A stretch of DNA of 5,945 nt from RGIG1959 sp964564305 (GTDB taxonomy: Bacteria; Bacillota; Clostridia; Oscillospirales; Acutalibacteraceae), in assembly GCA_964564305.1 (NCBI GenBank), contig CAZMAM010000051.1, positions 1 through 5,945 of the forward strand, written 5' to 3'. The notes under the pieces are model-generated. The model saw nothing but the letters and a program-made list of their open reading frames with translations. It ran no database searches and was not told where the DNA came from. The first letter of the stretch is position 1. Every line of letters starts with the position of its first letter. Of this stretch, positions 5,484 to 5,945 are shown piece by piece. Made by a program: the position numbers and the translations under genes.

Positions 5484-5913
5484 CGATATGTCCTCCTTCC
5501 AATGTCCATCCAAATTTTCTTGCTATCCTATATGCCTTTTCACGTATGTGCATATAATTTCGTTGTTCCAAAGTCCAATTCCAAAAGTCCGGGCTCTCCT
5601 GTAATTCTTCTGCAACTGATTTATCTATGTCTTGTATTACCTGATTAAATTCTTCTTTCGTAGGTATAAATCCACTTCCAACACTTGCAATAAATATATC
5701 CCCATTGTATGCAACAACTCCAATTTTGTCAATATCTCTATTCAGTAAATATGTAAAATCTTGCGTTGAAAATGGCGTGTTATTTGTATGACTGTGAAAT
5801 ATTGACGTCCCGGGAGTAATCTTTGATGTATCAAGTGCTACCCTATCGCCAAGATTACTTGTAAATGGCGTCCCTGCTTGATCGTTTTTAAGGTGACCTC
5901 TAAAAACTCCTGT
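5467..5913 (-). CDS. JAMM-like HxH-SxxD protein fragment, no start codon
   Basis: This is a 148-codon open frame with no ATG, GTG or TTG before its motif, bounded upstream by TAG at 5916-5914. The central feature is HSHTNNTPFSTQD (codons near 5780-5818), an H-x-H-x6-S-x-x-D pattern like the zinc site of JAMM/JAB metallo-peptidases, RadC and related domains in phage and polymorphic toxins. It is followed by a strand-turn-strand (IGVVAYNGDIFIASVG) as expected after that motif. The upstream conserved Glu of JAMM enzymes is not seen, so activity is unproven. The C-terminal third is helical and Trp-rich. The missing start implies a broken 5' part. Another frame (5944-5903) is open up to the T-run at about 5902-5906, where a one-base shift would join it to this frame, so a frameshift or a sequencing error is plausible. 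Codon use and AT richness match the next two genes, and its 3' end carries their ribosome binding site. Confidence 0.55.
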   Translation of the reverse strand, partial: TGVFRGHLKNDQAGTPFTSNLGDRVALDTSKITPGTSIFHSHTNNTPFSTQDFTYLLNRDIDKIGVVAYNGDIFIASVGSGFIPTKEEFNQVIQDIDKSVAEELQESPDFWNWTLEQRNYMHIREKAYRIARKFGWTLEGGHIDDKMV

Positions 5914-5945
5914 CTAAAGGCAAAAATTTCGTCAATTTAATATCT

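Noticed and set aside
4758..5648. Four plus-strand frames opposite the toxin cassette
   Set aside because: They are antisense to motif-bearing minus-strand genes and lack ribosome binding sites.

Overview
The window looks like DNA from a low-to-moderate GC Firmicute, probably a Clostridia/Oscillospiraceae-type gut bacterium. The evidence is consensus sigma-A promoters, AGGAGG ribosome binding sites, a ParB of the kind carried by Firmicute conjugative elements, a SpaA/Cna-B type surface protein and a YjcQ-family protein. No gene here is a housekeeping gene. The whole window reads as accessory or mobile DNA, and it is a mosaic.

Layout, left part (plus strand, 1-3500): the 3' part of a ParB-family partition gene cut by the window edge; a strong promoter; a membrane-anchored protein with a Ser/Thr/Ala-rich stalk and a transglutaminase-like Cys-His-Asp domain; a rho-independent terminator; and a secreted protein with an NlpC/P60-like Cys-His domain followed by two SpaA-like (prealbumin-like) repeats. 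The two exported proteins together suggest a cell-surface module (wall hydrolysis or protein cross-linking and adhesion) carried by an integrative or conjugative element.

Middle (minus strand, 4482 to about 3500): a phage module with a YjcQ-family protein followed by the N-terminal ATPase half of a large terminase. The terminase and the SpaA-like gene run convergently into each other and both lose their 3' ends at one breakpoint near 3490-3503. An 18-bp inverted repeat, CCGAAC-atatga-GTTCGG, sits at that breakpoint. It is either a real rearrangement or a chimeric assembly join.

Intergenic region 4483-4780: no protein gene, but it is dense in signals. There is a terminator-like hairpin for minus-strand transcripts, a long imperfect inverted repeat, a perfect TTGACA-17-TATAAT promoter on the plus strand, and a ~65-nt structured segment ending in a T-run. 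The last of these is a candidate small RNA or attenuated leader.

Right part (minus strand, 5945 to 4781): a visibly more AT-rich three-gene run. It holds a start-less reading frame with a JAMM-like HxH...SxxD motif, an overlapping 58-aa protein, and a 171-aa PD-(D/E)XK nuclease resembling the C-terminal tRNase toxin domain of CdiA-type polymorphic toxins. No immunity gene follows the toxin. Either the 58-aa protein or the convergent candidate small RNA could be its control element; this is inference.
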